A stretch of DNA of 48,285 nucleotides from Micromonosporaceae bacterium (lineage in GTDB: Bacteria > Actinomycetota > Actinomycetes > Mycobacteriales > Micromonosporaceae): assembly GCA_009377645.1 (NCBI GenBank), contig WHTQ01000029.1, forward strand, positions 1 through 48,285. The letters are read 5' to 3'. A model generated the notes under the pieces. The model worked only from the letters and a program-made list of their open reading frames with translations. It ran no database searches and was not told the DNA's origin. Both the position numbers and the translations under genes were made by a program. How positions within the stretch are numbered: the stretch's first letter is position 1; each line of letters opens with the position of its first letter. Of this stretch, positions 15,155-24,830 are shown one piece after another.

Positions 15155-16309
15155 ATGCACCTGACCCATCTGGAGTGCCCGCGCTGCGGCACCACCCAGG
15201 ACGCCGACCGGCTGCAGAACCTGTGCCCGTGCGGATCCCCGCTGCTGGCGCGCTACGACCTCGCGGCGGTCGGGCGGGCCGTCGACCCACCGCGGCTGGC
15301 CGGCCGGGCGCCCGACCTGTGGCGCTACCAGGAGCTGCTCCCGGTCGCCGACCCGGCCCACCGCACCAGCCTCGGGGAGGGGTTCACGCCGCTGTTCCCG
15401 GCGCCCCGGTTCGGGGCCCGGATCGGGGTGCCCCGGCTGCTCGTCAAGGACGAAGGGCTGCTGCCGACCGGGTCGTTCAAGGCCCGCGGGGCGGCGGTCG
15501 GGGTGTCCCGGGCGGCCGAGCTCGGGGCGAGGAGCGTGGCGATGCCCACCAACGGGAACGCGGGTGCGGCGTGGGCGACCTACGCGGCGCGGGCCGGTCT
15601 GCGGGCGACGATCGCGATGCCGGCCGCGGCGCCGGCGATCACCCGCCAGGAGGTCCGGGCCGCCGGCGCCGAGCTGTACCTGGTCGACGGGCTGATCGGC
15701 GACGCCGGCCGGCTGCTCGCCGAGCGGACCGCCGGCACCGGAACGTTCGACGTCTCCACCCTCAAGGAGCCGTACCGGCTGGAGGGCAAGAAGACCATGG
15801 GGTACGAGGTCGCGGAGCAGCTCGGCTGGCGAGTGCCCGACGTGATCGTGTATCCGACCGGCGGCGGAGTGGGGCTGATCGGCATCCACAAGGCACTCGG
15901 CGAGCTGCGTACCCTGGGCTGGATCGAAGCGCGGCAGCCGCGGCTGGTGGCGGTGCAGGCCACCGGCTGCGCGCCGGTGGTGCGGGCTTTCCAGGCCGGT
16001 GCCCGGCGGGCCGAGCCGTGGCCGGACCCGACCGGCTCGGTCGCGTTCGGGATCACGGTTCCGGCGCCGCTCGGCGACGAGCTGATCCTGGCTGCGCTGT
16101 CCGCGACCGGCGGCACCGCGGTCGCCGTCTCCGATCCGGACTTGCTGGCCGACCGGCAAGAGTTCGCCCGGTCGGAGGGCCTGCTGCTGTGCCCGGAGGG
16201 GGCGGCCTGCCTGACCGCCGCCCGCCGGCTGCGGGAGACCGGCTGGATCGACGGGGATGAGCAGGTGGTGGTCATCAACACCGGGGCCGGCCTGAAGTAC
16301 CCGGAATAG
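15155..16309 (+). CDS. Threonine synthase-like PLP enzyme
   Basis: 384-residue fold-type II PLP enzyme. The N-terminus has a small Cys cluster (CPRCG...CPCGS, residues 8-28), as in the archaeal/actinobacterial threonine synthases. The Schiff-base lysine is K109 in TGSFKARG, and the phosphate-binding loop is PTGGGVG. Threonine synthase converts O-phosphohomoserine to threonine in the cytosol. A Cys-rich N-terminus like this is typical of paralogues too, so another beta-elimination role cannot be excluded. The ATG is six bases after CAGACT, which would allow a separate leaderless transcript, although only 19 bp separate it from the preceding coupled operon. A strong hairpin terminator begins at its stop codon. 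Confidence 0.9.
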   Translation: MHLTHLECPRCGTTQDADRLQNLCPCGSPLLARYDLAAVGRAVDPPRLAGRAPDLWRYQELLPVADPAHRTSLGEGFTPLFPAPRFGARIGVPRLLVKDEGLLPTGSFKARGAAVGVSRAAELGARSVAMPTNGNAGAAWATYAARAGLRATIAMPAAAPAITRQEVRAAGAELYLVDGLIGDAGRLLAERTAGTGTFDVSTLKEPYRLEGKKTMGYEVAEQLGWRVPDVIVYPTGGGVGLIGIHKALGELRTLGWIEARQPRLVAVQATGCAPVVRAFQAGARRAEPWPDPTGSVAFGITVPAPLGDELILAALSATGGTAVAVSDPDLLADRQEFARSEGLLLCPEGAACLTAARRLRETGWIDGDEQVVVINTGAGLKYPE

Positions 16310-16350
16310 TCCGAGCCCTCGACAGCGGGGGTGGTGTCGAGGGCTCGGAC
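16309..16350 (+). terminator. Perfect 16-bp-stem transcription terminator
   Basis: GTCCGAGCCCTCGACA (16309-16324) pairs without mismatch with 16335-16350 around a 10-base G-rich loop. It begins at the last base of the threonine synthase stop. No T-run follows, as is usual in actinomycetes. Being symmetrical, it can also stop the minus-strand small-peptide transcript ending at 16373. Confidence 0.9.
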
Positions 16351-16372
16351 GTCCCAGGGAGCGTTGGCCGTC

Positions 16373-16504
16373 CTAGATCGGCTCGTAGCCGTCGGGCGGC
16401 GGTGGCTCCGGTTCGGACGCTTGGTCGTCGTCCGGGTCAGGGTCCGGGGGCTGGTCCGGCCAGTCCACTGGGTGGTCTGGCCAGGCGTCGGTCGCTGCAG
16501 CCAC
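16373..16504 (-). CDS. 43-residue acidic Trp/Pro-rich peptide, function unknown
   Basis: GTG start at 16504 with an excellent ribosome site (GGGGGAGGA, seven bases spacing). The product is VAAATDAWPDHPVDWPDQPP, then an Asp/Glu/Pro-rich stretch, ending DGYEPI. It contains a short repeat (AWPDHPV/DWPDQPP), is strongly acidic, has no hydrophobic segment, Cys or basic residue, and is probably disordered. The coding frame ends 22 bases before the hairpin at 16350, which acts as its terminator. It is divergent from the TrmB/LuxR-type regulator at 16624. I recognise no family. It could be a partner, inhibitor or signal for the regulator or the nearby secreted protease, or a precursor peptide; nothing proves any of these. 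Confidence 0.6.
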   Translation of the reverse strand: MAAATDAWPDHPVDWPDQPPDPDPDDDQASEPEPPPPDGYEPI

Positions 16505-16623
16505 CAGTACTCCTCCCCCGGATCAGGTTTGGTTGCTCACACTGAGCATCGATCTGTCACGGTGCGCTTGCAATGGTGTAAACCACCTAATCTTCTTCGC
16601 AGGCGGGGGCGCGCGATCTGGAG
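16505..16623. promoter_or_regulatory. Divergent promoter region of peptide and TrmB/LuxR regulator
   Basis: 119 bp noticeably poorer in GC than its surroundings. It contains a small inverted repeat (GGTG-TAAAC-CACC, around 16574-16586). Reading minus, TTGCAA followed 17 bases later by GATGCT could be the peptide promoter. Reading plus, TAATCT near 16588 may serve the regulator. Assignments are tentative. Confidence 0.35.
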
Positions 16624-17601
16624 ATGGGAACGAGGATGCTGGATGACGTGGGGCTACGGCCCGAAGCGGAACACGCATATCGGACACTGGTGCAACTGTC
16701 CCGAGCCCGGGCCACCGACCTGGCCGACCGGCTCGGGGTTTCGGAGCCGGAGGCGCGCCGGCTGCTGGAGACGCTGGCCGGCGCCGGGCTGGCGGCGACC
16801 GCCCCCGAGCACCGGGAGGTGTTCCGGCCACTGCCGCCGGACGTGGCGCTGGGCACCGCGCTGCTACGGCGGCAGGAGTCGCTGGAGGCGGCCCGCCGGA
16901 TGATCGCCCAGCTCACCGAGGAGTACCGTGCCACCGCCCGCCGGCACGAGCCGGACCGGCTGGTCGACATCGTGACCGGTCGGGAGGACCTGCGCCAGCG
17001 GCTGCGCCATCTGCAGGAGACCGCCCACACCGAACTGCTCTGGTTCTGCCGGGCCAACCACGTGGCGATGGCCAGCACCGAGAACGCCGAGGAGTTCCAG
17101 GCGCTGCAGCGGGGCGTCCGGTACCGGGTGATCTACGAGCGGGCGCTGCTGGAGGAGCCCGGCATGATCGAGAACGTCGCGGCCGGGATCCGGTCCGGGG
17201 AACAGGCCCGCTCGCTGCCGACCCTGCCGGTACGGCTGGCGATCGTGGACCGGTCGGTGGCGGTCTGCCCGCTGGTGCCGGACGGGCGCAGCGGCGAGCC
17301 GACCGCCGCGGTGGTCGGGCGCAGCCAGCTGCTGGACGCGCTGCTGGCGCTGTTCGACAGCTACTGGGACCGGGCCTCGCCGGTGGTCGCCGAGCCGGCT
17401 GGCGGTCCGACGCCGCCGGCCGCCGAGGAGCGGCTGCTGCTGTCGCTGTTCGTCGCCGGGGTGCCGGACAAGGCGATCGCGTCCCAGCTGGCGGTCAGCC
17501 GCCGGACCGTCCAGCGCCGGTTCGCCGAGCTGATGGCCCGGGCCGGGGTGGACACCCGGCCCGGGCTGGCGTACCAGGCCGCCCGCCGCGGTTGGGTCTG
17601 A
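16624..17601 (+). CDS. TrmB-like/LuxR-type helix-turn-helix transcriptional regulator
   Basis: 325 residues. The N-terminal ~75 form a winged helix like TrmB (RATDLADRLGVSEPEARRLLETLAGAGL). A central ~150-residue domain (YRVIYERALLEEPGMIENV...) resembles the phospholipase-D-like sensory region of these regulators. The C-terminal ~65 form a LuxR/GerE helix-turn-helix (GVPDKAIASQLAVSRRTVQRRFAELMARAGV). Such two-HTH regulators are frequent in actinomycetes and are often next to secreted proteases or small peptides; ligands are unknown. The ATG at 16624 is taken; one at 16636 (MLDDVGLRPEAEHAYR) is equally credible and spaced better from GGAG. It is convergent with the subtilase gene, leaving 9 bp between stops. 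Confidence 0.88.
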   Translation: MGTRMLDDVGLRPEAEHAYRTLVQLSRARATDLADRLGVSEPEARRLLETLAGAGLAATAPEHREVFRPLPPDVALGTALLRRQESLEAARRMIAQLTEEYRATARRHEPDRLVDIVTGREDLRQRLRHLQETAHTELLWFCRANHVAMASTENAEEFQALQRGVRYRVIYERALLEEPGMIENVAAGIRSGEQARSLPTLPVRLAIVDRSVAVCPLVPDGRSGEPTAAVVGRSQLLDALLALFDSYWDRASPVVAEPAGGPTPPAAEERLLLSLFVAGVPDKAIASQLAVSRRTVQRRFAELMARAGVDTRPGLAYQAARRGWV

Positions 17602-17610
17602 GCCCCGGGC

Positions 17611-20600
17611 TTACCGCAAGCCGTACGCCCGGAGCACCGTCTGGGTGACCGCGTTGCCGTGCGTGTCCGTCGCGTGCACCCGCAGCGACACGGCCTCGTC
17701 GCCGGCCGGCACCACCGCCGACAGCTCGCCCCGGCCGATCCCGAAGACCGGCACCTGCCGCCAGCTGGCGCCGTCGTCGAACGACACCTCCACCGTGGCG
17801 TGCGCCGCCCGGGGGGCCGGCAGGCCGTCCTGGTGCCGCAGCGCCAGCCCGAGCAGGTGCGGGCGAGCGCCGTCCACCCGGCCGGTGCGGTCGGCCGGGA
17901 CGTCGTAGTCGACCTGCAGCAGCGGCAGGACGGCCGGGTCCGGCCCGTCCGGGCGCCCGGACTCAAACTCCCATGCGGTGTCGGTCCGGGTCGCCCACTG
18001 CCAAGCGTGGTCCCGCTCGGTGGTCAGCTCCAGCCGGTAGGTCGCCGGCTCCGGGTCCACGAACACGTCCCGCCGCGCGTCCGGCAGTTCCTCGACCAGC
18101 GTGCCGTCCCGCCACAGCCGGGCCTGCACCCGGTCCTGGATGCCGCTGAAGAAGTCGGCTTCGGCGAACCCGTAGTGGCCGTCCGGGTCGACGAACTCCG
18201 GGATCCGCAGCGCCAGCCGATCCACCTCCCGGATGGACGGCTCCGGCCATCCGGCCGGCACCGCCGGGCGTACCACCGGGGCGAACCAGATCTCCGGCGC
18301 CGGCCGCCCGTTGTCCGGATAGGACTGCACCGGGCCGACCGCGCCGGCCTGCAGCGGCAGGAACGACTCCGGCGGGAAGTAGTGCGCCACCCGGTGCTGC
18401 CACAGCGAGTCCCCGGTGCTCACCCACTCGTCCCGGGTGGTGCCCGCCCGGACGATCCGCTGGTGGTCGTTGCTCATGTCCAGCGTCATCCACGGCCGCC
18501 ATCCGAACCGCTGCTCCTTGGCCCAGCCGAGGTCGTTGCCGGTGTCGGTGTAGCGCACCGGCACCCGGGCCGAGTTGCCGCCGGTCACCCGGTGCACGAC
18601 CTGGTCCGGGATCCGGTCCCGCTCGACGTGCAGCACGTCGTACAGGTACGGGCTGGAGGTGGTGACGGTGAACCGGATCGTCGCCTGGCCGGCCGACCGG
18701 CTCCGCGCGTGCTCGATCATCTCCTGGCCCTCCTGGTAGCCGGCGACCAGGGCCGGCAGCGCGTCCCGGGGCCCGGCCGGGGACCAGCTGGTCCACGGTG
18801 TCCAGTGCTCCGGCCGGGCCAGCACCACCGCCGTGGCGCCCGCCTCAGCGGCCGCCGCTATCACGTCGGCGTCCCACACCAGGTTCGGGTCGGGACGGAC
18901 CAGGGCCGCCGCGCCGGCCACCCCGGCGGCGGCCAGCTCCTTCGGGGAACCGGTCCCGGCGTACACCAGCGGGAGCCGCTGCGGTTCGGGGCCGGGGTCC
19001 GGCGACGTGTTCGTCAGCCGCAGGCTGACCTCGCCCGGCCCGCCCGGCACCATGGCGTCCACCATCGGCGCCTGCAGCTGCCACCGGGAGTAGAACTCCA
19101 GCTCACCGGCGGCCACCGGGGCGGTCGGGGTCACGTTCACCTGCTGGACGTTGCTGAACTCCCGGACGCCGTGGGCTACTGCCCGGCCGTTCGGCAGCTC
19201 CCGGTAGGTGGCGAAGCTGAGCACCGTCCGCTGCTCGGCCGGCTTCGGGGTCTCGACCCGCACCGGCACCGCGGTGTCCGGGCGCAGCACCACCTCCGCC
19301 GGGCCGGTGACCTCCAGCTCCGGCTCCACCACCAGGGTGGTCTGCTCGAACTGCGGGTTGTGGTCGTTGAACACCGCGGTCAGCTGGTAGGTGCCCTCTT
19401 CCAGCAGCTCGGTACGCGGGCCGGGCAGCAGGAAGCCGCGCCGGTCGCCGCGCTTGGTCTCGCCGTACAGCACGTACACCACCGCGTGGGCCGCGCTCCC
19501 GTCGGCGTGCTCGCCCCGGAGGGTCACCGGATAGGTGGCTCCGGCCAGGGTCGCCCCCAGCACGGTCCGGGCCACCGTCCCGTCCGGCCCGGTGGCGGTG
19601 ACCACCCCGCCGTGCCGGCCCCGGTCCAGCGCGGCCAGGTCGAGCCGCACCGGCACCGACGCGGTCGTTCCGGCCGGCACGGTCACCGTCGCCGCGTCGA
19701 GCGACACCGCCGCCGAGGCGTCGGCCCCGCCCTCCAGGTTGGTGAACTCCACCGCCAGCTCCAGCGTCACCGGGTCGGCGGTGCGGTTCGTGTACGTGAG
19801 CCCGTCCACCACCGGCGTCGGACCCTGGCCCGCCGCGTGGTAGCCGAAGTTCACCACCCCGGTGGCGTGCACCGACCCAGTGACCGCCCGGGCCGCGTCC
19901 AGCCGGCCCGCGCCCTGCTCGTACAGGGACAGCTCGGGGTTCGGCGCGGCGGTGCTCACCAGCGCATCCTTGACCGCCGGCCCGTCCCACTCCGGATGCG
20001 CCTGGGCGAGCAGCGCCGCCGCCCCGGCCACGTGCGGGGCCGACATCGAGGTGCCGGAGGCGCTCAGGTAGTGCTCGTCGACCGGACGGCCGAGATCGAC
20101 TCCGGCCGCCCGGGCGGACACGATCCCGACCCCGGGCGCGGTGATCTCCGGCTTGATCGCGTCGTCCGACAGCCGGGGACCGCGGCTGGAGAACGGGGCC
20201 AGGCTCTCGTCCCGGTCCACCGCGCCGACGGTCAGGGCGGCGGTGGCCGCGCCTGGGGAGCCGACGCTGTACTCCCCGCCGCTGTTCCCGGCGGAGATCA
20301 CGAACAGCGTGCCGGACTCGGCCGTGATCCGGTCCACCGCCTGGCTCAGCGGGTCGGTCCCGTCGGTGGCTCCGCCGCCCAGGCTCATGTTGACCACGTC
20401 GGCGCCCTGGCTGGCGGCCCACTCCATCCCCTCGATGATGTCGGAGGTGAAGCCCTGCCCAGAGTCGTTGAGCACCTTACCGTTCAGCAGCTCGGCGCCG
20501 GGCGCCACGCCGGCCCGGGCACCACCCGAGGCGGCGCCGGTGCTGGCCACGATCCCGGCCACGTGGGTGCCGTGGCCGAACCTGTCCTCAGTGGTAGGGC

Positions 20601-21354
20601 TGGTGCTGAAGTTCGCCGCCGCCCGTACCTTGCCTGCCAGGTCCGGGTGGGTGCCGTCGATCCCGGTGTCGAGCACCGCCACGGTCGTACCGGTGCCGTC
20701 GGATCCGGCCGCCCAGGCGTCCGGGGCGCCGACCTGCCCGACGCTGCGGTCGAGGGTCGCCGTCACCGGCGCGTCCAGCCAGATCTCGGCGACGCCGCCG
20801 GCCAGCGCCGGTTCCGCCCCGGCCGCGGCGGCCACCGGCCCGCCGGCCAGCTGGGTCCACAGCTCAGCCAGCTGATCCCGCTCCGGCGCCAGCGCAGCAC
20901 CGCCGATGCTGGCCAGCGGCTGGGCGGCGGCGGTCAGCGCGCCGGCTGCCGGCCGGTCCTCGTACCGGACGATCAGCGGCAGCGTCTCCCGCGCGGCGTA
21001 GCCGTCGGCGACCAGCGTCGGCACGTCGAACAGCCGGTCGTCCAGGATCCCCGCGGCCAGGTACGGCAGGGCGTCGCTGGGCACTACCAGGGTCTGGCCG
21101 TCGGCCTGCAGGGTGTGGAAGCTGATCCGCTCCCGGCCCGGGGCCGGCTCGACCTGTCCGGCGTAGCGGCCAGGAGCGGCCTCGGCCAGCTCCACCACGT
21201 CGCCGGTGATCAGCGTGACCCGGGCCGGCCCGGCGCCGGACGCGGCCGGGCTGGCTTGGTCGGACGAAGCGGCGGCGGCCGGAGCGGCCGCGGCCAGGGT
21301 GGCGGTGAGGGTGGCCGCCAGCAGGGTGGGTAGCCATCGGGCGGGGCGGACCAT
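17611..21354 (-). CDS. Secreted subtilisin-like serine peptidase (S8), very large
   Basis: 1247 residues. A signal peptide (residues 1-29, positively charged start, hydrophobic core, APAAAA cleavage region) is followed by a ~180-residue propeptide-like region. The S8 domain has the triad D229 (VAVLDTGIDGTHPDL), H261 (FGHGTHVAGI) and S436 (SASGTSMSAPHVAG), with oxyanion N357 (SAGNSG). After ~500 come several beta-rich domains of about 750 residues, including a Fn3-like region and a PA-like segment (AGVAGAALVRPD near 850). No sortase motif or terminal helix is seen, so it is probably released. The ATG at 21354 has GGAG eight bases upstream; longer in-frame readings have no domain support. All catalytic residues are present. 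Confidence 0.95.
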   Translation of the reverse strand: MVRPARWLPTLLAATLTATLAAAAPAAAASSDQASPAASGAGPARVTLITGDVVELAEAAPGRYAGQVEPAPGRERISFHTLQADGQTLVVPSDALPYLAAGILDDRLFDVPTLVADGYAARETLPLIVRYEDRPAAGALTAAAQPLASIGGAALAPERDQLAELWTQLAGGPVAAAAGAEPALAGGVAEIWLDAPVTATLDRSVGQVGAPDAWAAGSDGTGTTVAVLDTGIDGTHPDLAGKVRAAANFSTSPTTEDRFGHGTHVAGIVASTGAASGGARAGVAPGAELLNGKVLNDSGQGFTSDIIEGMEWAASQGADVVNMSLGGGATDGTDPLSQAVDRITAESGTLFVISAGNSGGEYSVGSPGAATAALTVGAVDRDESLAPFSSRGPRLSDDAIKPEITAPGVGIVSARAAGVDLGRPVDEHYLSASGTSMSAPHVAGAAALLAQAHPEWDGPAVKDALVSTAAPNPELSLYEQGAGRLDAARAVTGSVHATGVVNFGYHAAGQGPTPVVDGLTYTNRTADPVTLELAVEFTNLEGGADASAAVSLDAATVTVPAGTTASVPVRLDLAALDRGRHGGVVTATGPDGTVARTVLGATLAGATYPVTLRGEHADGSAAHAVVYVLYGETKRGDRRGFLLPGPRTELLEEGTYQLTAVFNDHNPQFEQTTLVVEPELEVTGPAEVVLRPDTAVPVRVETPKPAEQRTVLSFATYRELPNGRAVAHGVREFSNVQQVNVTPTAPVAAGELEFYSRWQLQAPMVDAMVPGGPGEVSLRLTNTSPDPGPEPQRLPLVYAGTGSPKELAAAGVAGAAALVRPDPNLVWDADVIAAAAEAGATAVVLARPEHWTPWTSWSPAGPRDALPALVAGYQEGQEMIEHARSRSAGQATIRFTVTTSSPYLYDVLHVERDRIPDQVVHRVTGGNSARVPVRYTDTGNDLGWAKEQRFGWRPWMTLDMSNDHQRIVRAGTTRDEWVSTGDSLWQHRVAHYFPPESFLPLQAGAVGPVQSYPDNGRPAPEIWFAPVVRPAVPAGWPEPSIREVDRLALRIPEFVDPDGHYGFAEADFFSGIQDRVQARLWRDGTLVEELPDARRDVFVDPEPATYRLELTTERDHAWQWATRTDTAWEFESGRPDGPDPAVLPLLQVDYDVPADRTGRVDGARPHLLGLALRHQDGLPAPRAAHATVEVSFDDGASWRQVPVFGIGRGELSAVVPAGDEAVSLRVHATDTHGNAVTQTVLRAYGLR

Positions 21355-21488
21355 GGGGGTGTCTCCTCGGGCTCGGTGATCAACCTTGCCCGCAGTCTGC
21401 GTGCCCGGAGCCGGGTTGTCAGCACCCGCCGCCCGCCCGGACGGCGACATGGCGCCATCTGGACACCAGCTCCGGCCGCTAGCCCCGG

Positions 21489-21683
21489 CTAGCCCCGGTG
21501 GCGGGACCGCGCGGCCACGACCAGGAGAACCAGCCCCACCAGCGCCACGGCCGGGCCGATGAATGCCCAGATCCGCTGGTCGGTCATCGCGCTGCCCCCG
21601 ACGTAGCCGAGTCCCTGCAGCGTCCACACCGCGCCGACGGCGACGGCGACGATCCCCAGCGCCAGGGCAAGCCAGCGGTTCAT
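21489..21683 (-). CDS. Small two-helix membrane protein (64 aa)
   Basis: Residues 5-25 and 40-59 are strongly hydrophobic, joined by a short AMTDQRIWAFIG loop, and the tail ends in RSRHRG. This pattern of small protein recurs in actinomycetes, as far as I recall, but has no known role. The ATG is preceded at six bases by TAGGTT, giving a leaderless transcript, and is divergent from the phosphotransferase gene 74 bp away. Confidence 0.75.
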   Translation of the reverse strand: MNRWLALALGIVAVAVGAVWTLQGLGYVGGSAMTDQRIWAFIGPAVALVGLVLLVVAARSRHRG

Positions 21684-21757
21684 GCGGCCAACCTACCCGG
21701 TCGGTGCGGCGCCGAAAAGCAGGTGCGGGTACGGGCCGGCATCGCGACAATTCCGGC

Positions 21758-22704
21758 ATGAACGCGCCACTCGCGGTCGGCGGGAACCGGCTGGCCTGGA
21801 CCGAGCTGCCGCCCGACCTGCGGTCGGCGGTCGAGGCCGCGGCCGGTGCGCCGGTCCGGTCGGCGACCAGCCAGCCGGGAGGCTTCTCGCCCGGGTTCGC
21901 GTCGGTGCTGCGACTGGCCGACGGCCGGTCGGTGTTTGTGAAGGCGGTCAACGGCGCCCGCAACCCGGACTCGCCGGACCTGCACCGGCGCGAGGCGCGG
22001 ACGCTGGCGGCGCTGCCCACCACCGTGCCGGCACCGCGGCTGCTGTGGAGCCACGACGACGGCGACTGGGTGGCGCTGATGACCGAGGCGGTCGACGGGG
22101 TCCCGCCGGCCCAGCCGTGTCGGCCGGAGGAGTTGGAGACCTTCCTGGCCACCGTCGCCGAGCTGGTCGAGCGGCTGACCCCCGCGCCCATCCCGGCACC
22201 GTCCATCCAGGAGGAATTCGCGACCACGTTCACCGGGTGGCGGCGGATGGCCGGCGGGCCGGGCGGCGCCGTCCAGCTCGGGCAGTGGGCCCGGCGGCGG
22301 CTGGCTACGCTCGCGGAGATCGAAGCCACTTGGCCGGAGGCGGCCGACGGCGACACCCTGCTGCACGCGGACCTGCGGGCGGATAACGTGCTGCTCACCG
22401 GCGACGGGGCGGCGGTGGTGGTGGACTGGCCGCACGCCTGCACCGGCGCCGGCTGGCTCGACCTGCTGTTTGCCATCCCCAGCATCGTCATGCACGGCGG
22501 CGGCGACCGGAGCGGCTGTGGCGGCGCGGGCCCGGCCGGGCCGCCGACCCGGCCGCGGTGACCGCCCTGCTCACCGCGGTGACCGGGTACTTCCTCTGGG
22601 CGGCGGCCCAACCGCCACCGGTGAACCTGGCCCGGGTCCGCGCCTTCCAGCGTGCCCAGGGTGAGGCGGGGCTCGCCTGGTTGCAGCAGCGGCTGGCCCG
22701 CTGA
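21758..22704 (+). pseudogene. Aminoglycoside-phosphotransferase-family kinase, frameshifted near C-terminus
   Basis: The opening frame (from ATG 21758, six bases after GACAAT) encodes a choline/aminoglycoside kinase fold. HADLRADNVLLTGDG is the catalytic loop (Brenner motif HxDxxxxN), VVVDWPHA the DFG-equivalent, and FVKAV carries the ATP-binding Lys. After IPSIVMHGGGD at about 22508 the frame turns to nonsense and stops at 22561. Skipping one base restores ERLWRRG, then a run ending in TALLTAVTGYFLWAAAQ and AWLQQRLAR with a stop at 22702-22704, a standard family C-terminus. A single lost C (GAC CCG GAG read as GAC CGG AG) explains it. Either the strain has a real frameshift or the assembly has an error; the protein would otherwise lose ~65 residues. 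Confidence 0.8.
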
Positions 22705-22734
22705 GCCGGCGCCCGGTCGCCCCAGGGTCGCGGC

Positions 22735-23064
22735 TCAGTCGAAGATGCTCATGATTGTGGAACGCATCCGCCGGACCAGCGGGTCAGGCAACCGCGCGGC
22801 CGGCCGGTCGGCCAGTCCCACGGTCGGCATGAAGTACAGCCGCTCCGGGACGATCACCCCCCGGACCCGCTCGTCCGACCCCAGCGACGGCAGGTCGAAC
22901 GGCAGCCACGCCGCGTAGTCCGCGTGGTCGGTGATCGTCGTCAGCACCGGGCACACGAACGTCATGCCGGTAACCGCGCCGTTGAAGATCGCACCGGAGG
23001 CCACCGCGACCAGCAGCGGTGCGTCGGTGTCCGCCCGCCGGTAGACCTCGCCCTGGCTAGGCAC
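22735..23064 (-). CDS. PemK/MazF-like small protein
   Basis: 109 residues: GEVYRRADTDAPLLVAVASG at the N-terminus, a middle VCPVL strand and IVPERLYFMPTVGLAD before a C-terminal helix LPDPLVRRMRSTIMSIF. This is the strand order expected of a CcdB/MazF fold, in which the first strand carries GEVY/W and the final helix ends in L. No antitoxin gene is adjacent, so it may be an orphan toxin or a non-toxic relative. The GTG start at 23064 lies inside the reading frame of the decayed gene upstream, so the beginning may be a fusion point. I am moderately sure of the family only. Confidence 0.5.
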   Translation of the reverse strand: MPSQGEVYRRADTDAPLLVAVASGAIFNGAVTGMTFVCPVLTTITDHADYAAWLPFDLPSLGSDERVRGVIVPERLYFMPTVGLADRPAARLPDPLVRRMRSTIMSIFD

Positions 23065-23292
23065 GCGGTGAGCAGGTCGACCACCGTCTCGACCGCCGGG
23101 GCGGGCAGCTCGGGCGTCGGTACGCCGACGCTGTACGCGAGGTTGTCGGTGTGGACGACCAGCTCCAGCAGCCGGGTGGTCACGAAGTCGTCGAAGCTGA
23201 TCGACCAGTCTCCCCAGGCCTCGCGACCTCGGGAGCCGCCAGCAGCTCGGCCGCCGCGGTCGCGGCGGCGAGGTAGGACTCTCGGGTCTGAG

Positions 23293-23296
<4 letters not shown>
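23065..23296 (-). pseudogene. Collapsed maleylpyruvate-isomerase-like (MDMPI) gene
   Basis: From an ATG at 23296, overlapping the fumC stop as ATGA, the frame reads [20 protein letters not shown] and APEVA, the start of a TIGR03083/MDMPI-type protein, then stops after ~38 codons. In another frame from about 23222 comes EAWGDWSISFDDFVTTRLLE, LVVHTDNLAYSVGVPTPELP, and a run up to VDLLTACLARAR, which is the C-terminal half of the same family. About 110-150 middle residues are missing and the join is out of frame. The true C-terminal end (the usual ..RRHG..VLRALSR..) is replaced by the MazF-like ORF. The gene would have been the second of an operon with fumC. Confidence 0.65.
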
Positions 23297-24708
<1,412 letters not shown>

Positions 24709-24830
24709 GCCACCATCATCCCGGCCGACGCCGTCGCCTGCGACACCGGTATGTCCCGGTTTCATCCCGTCATTGTCAGATTCGTCGCAAGATCATTGCT
24801 CGATTCGTCGAGACCCGCCGACTGAGCCAG

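Noticed and set aside
17602-17610. AGCCC/GGGCT mini-palindrome between the convergent regulator and subtilase genes as a terminator
   Set aside because: Only five base pairs with no room for a loop; too weak to claim.
17659-21333. Plus-strand open frame of over 1200 codons opposite the subtilase
   Set aside because: His/Arg/Gly/Pro-rich composition with no domain; it is a GC-bias shadow of the well-supported S8 peptidase.
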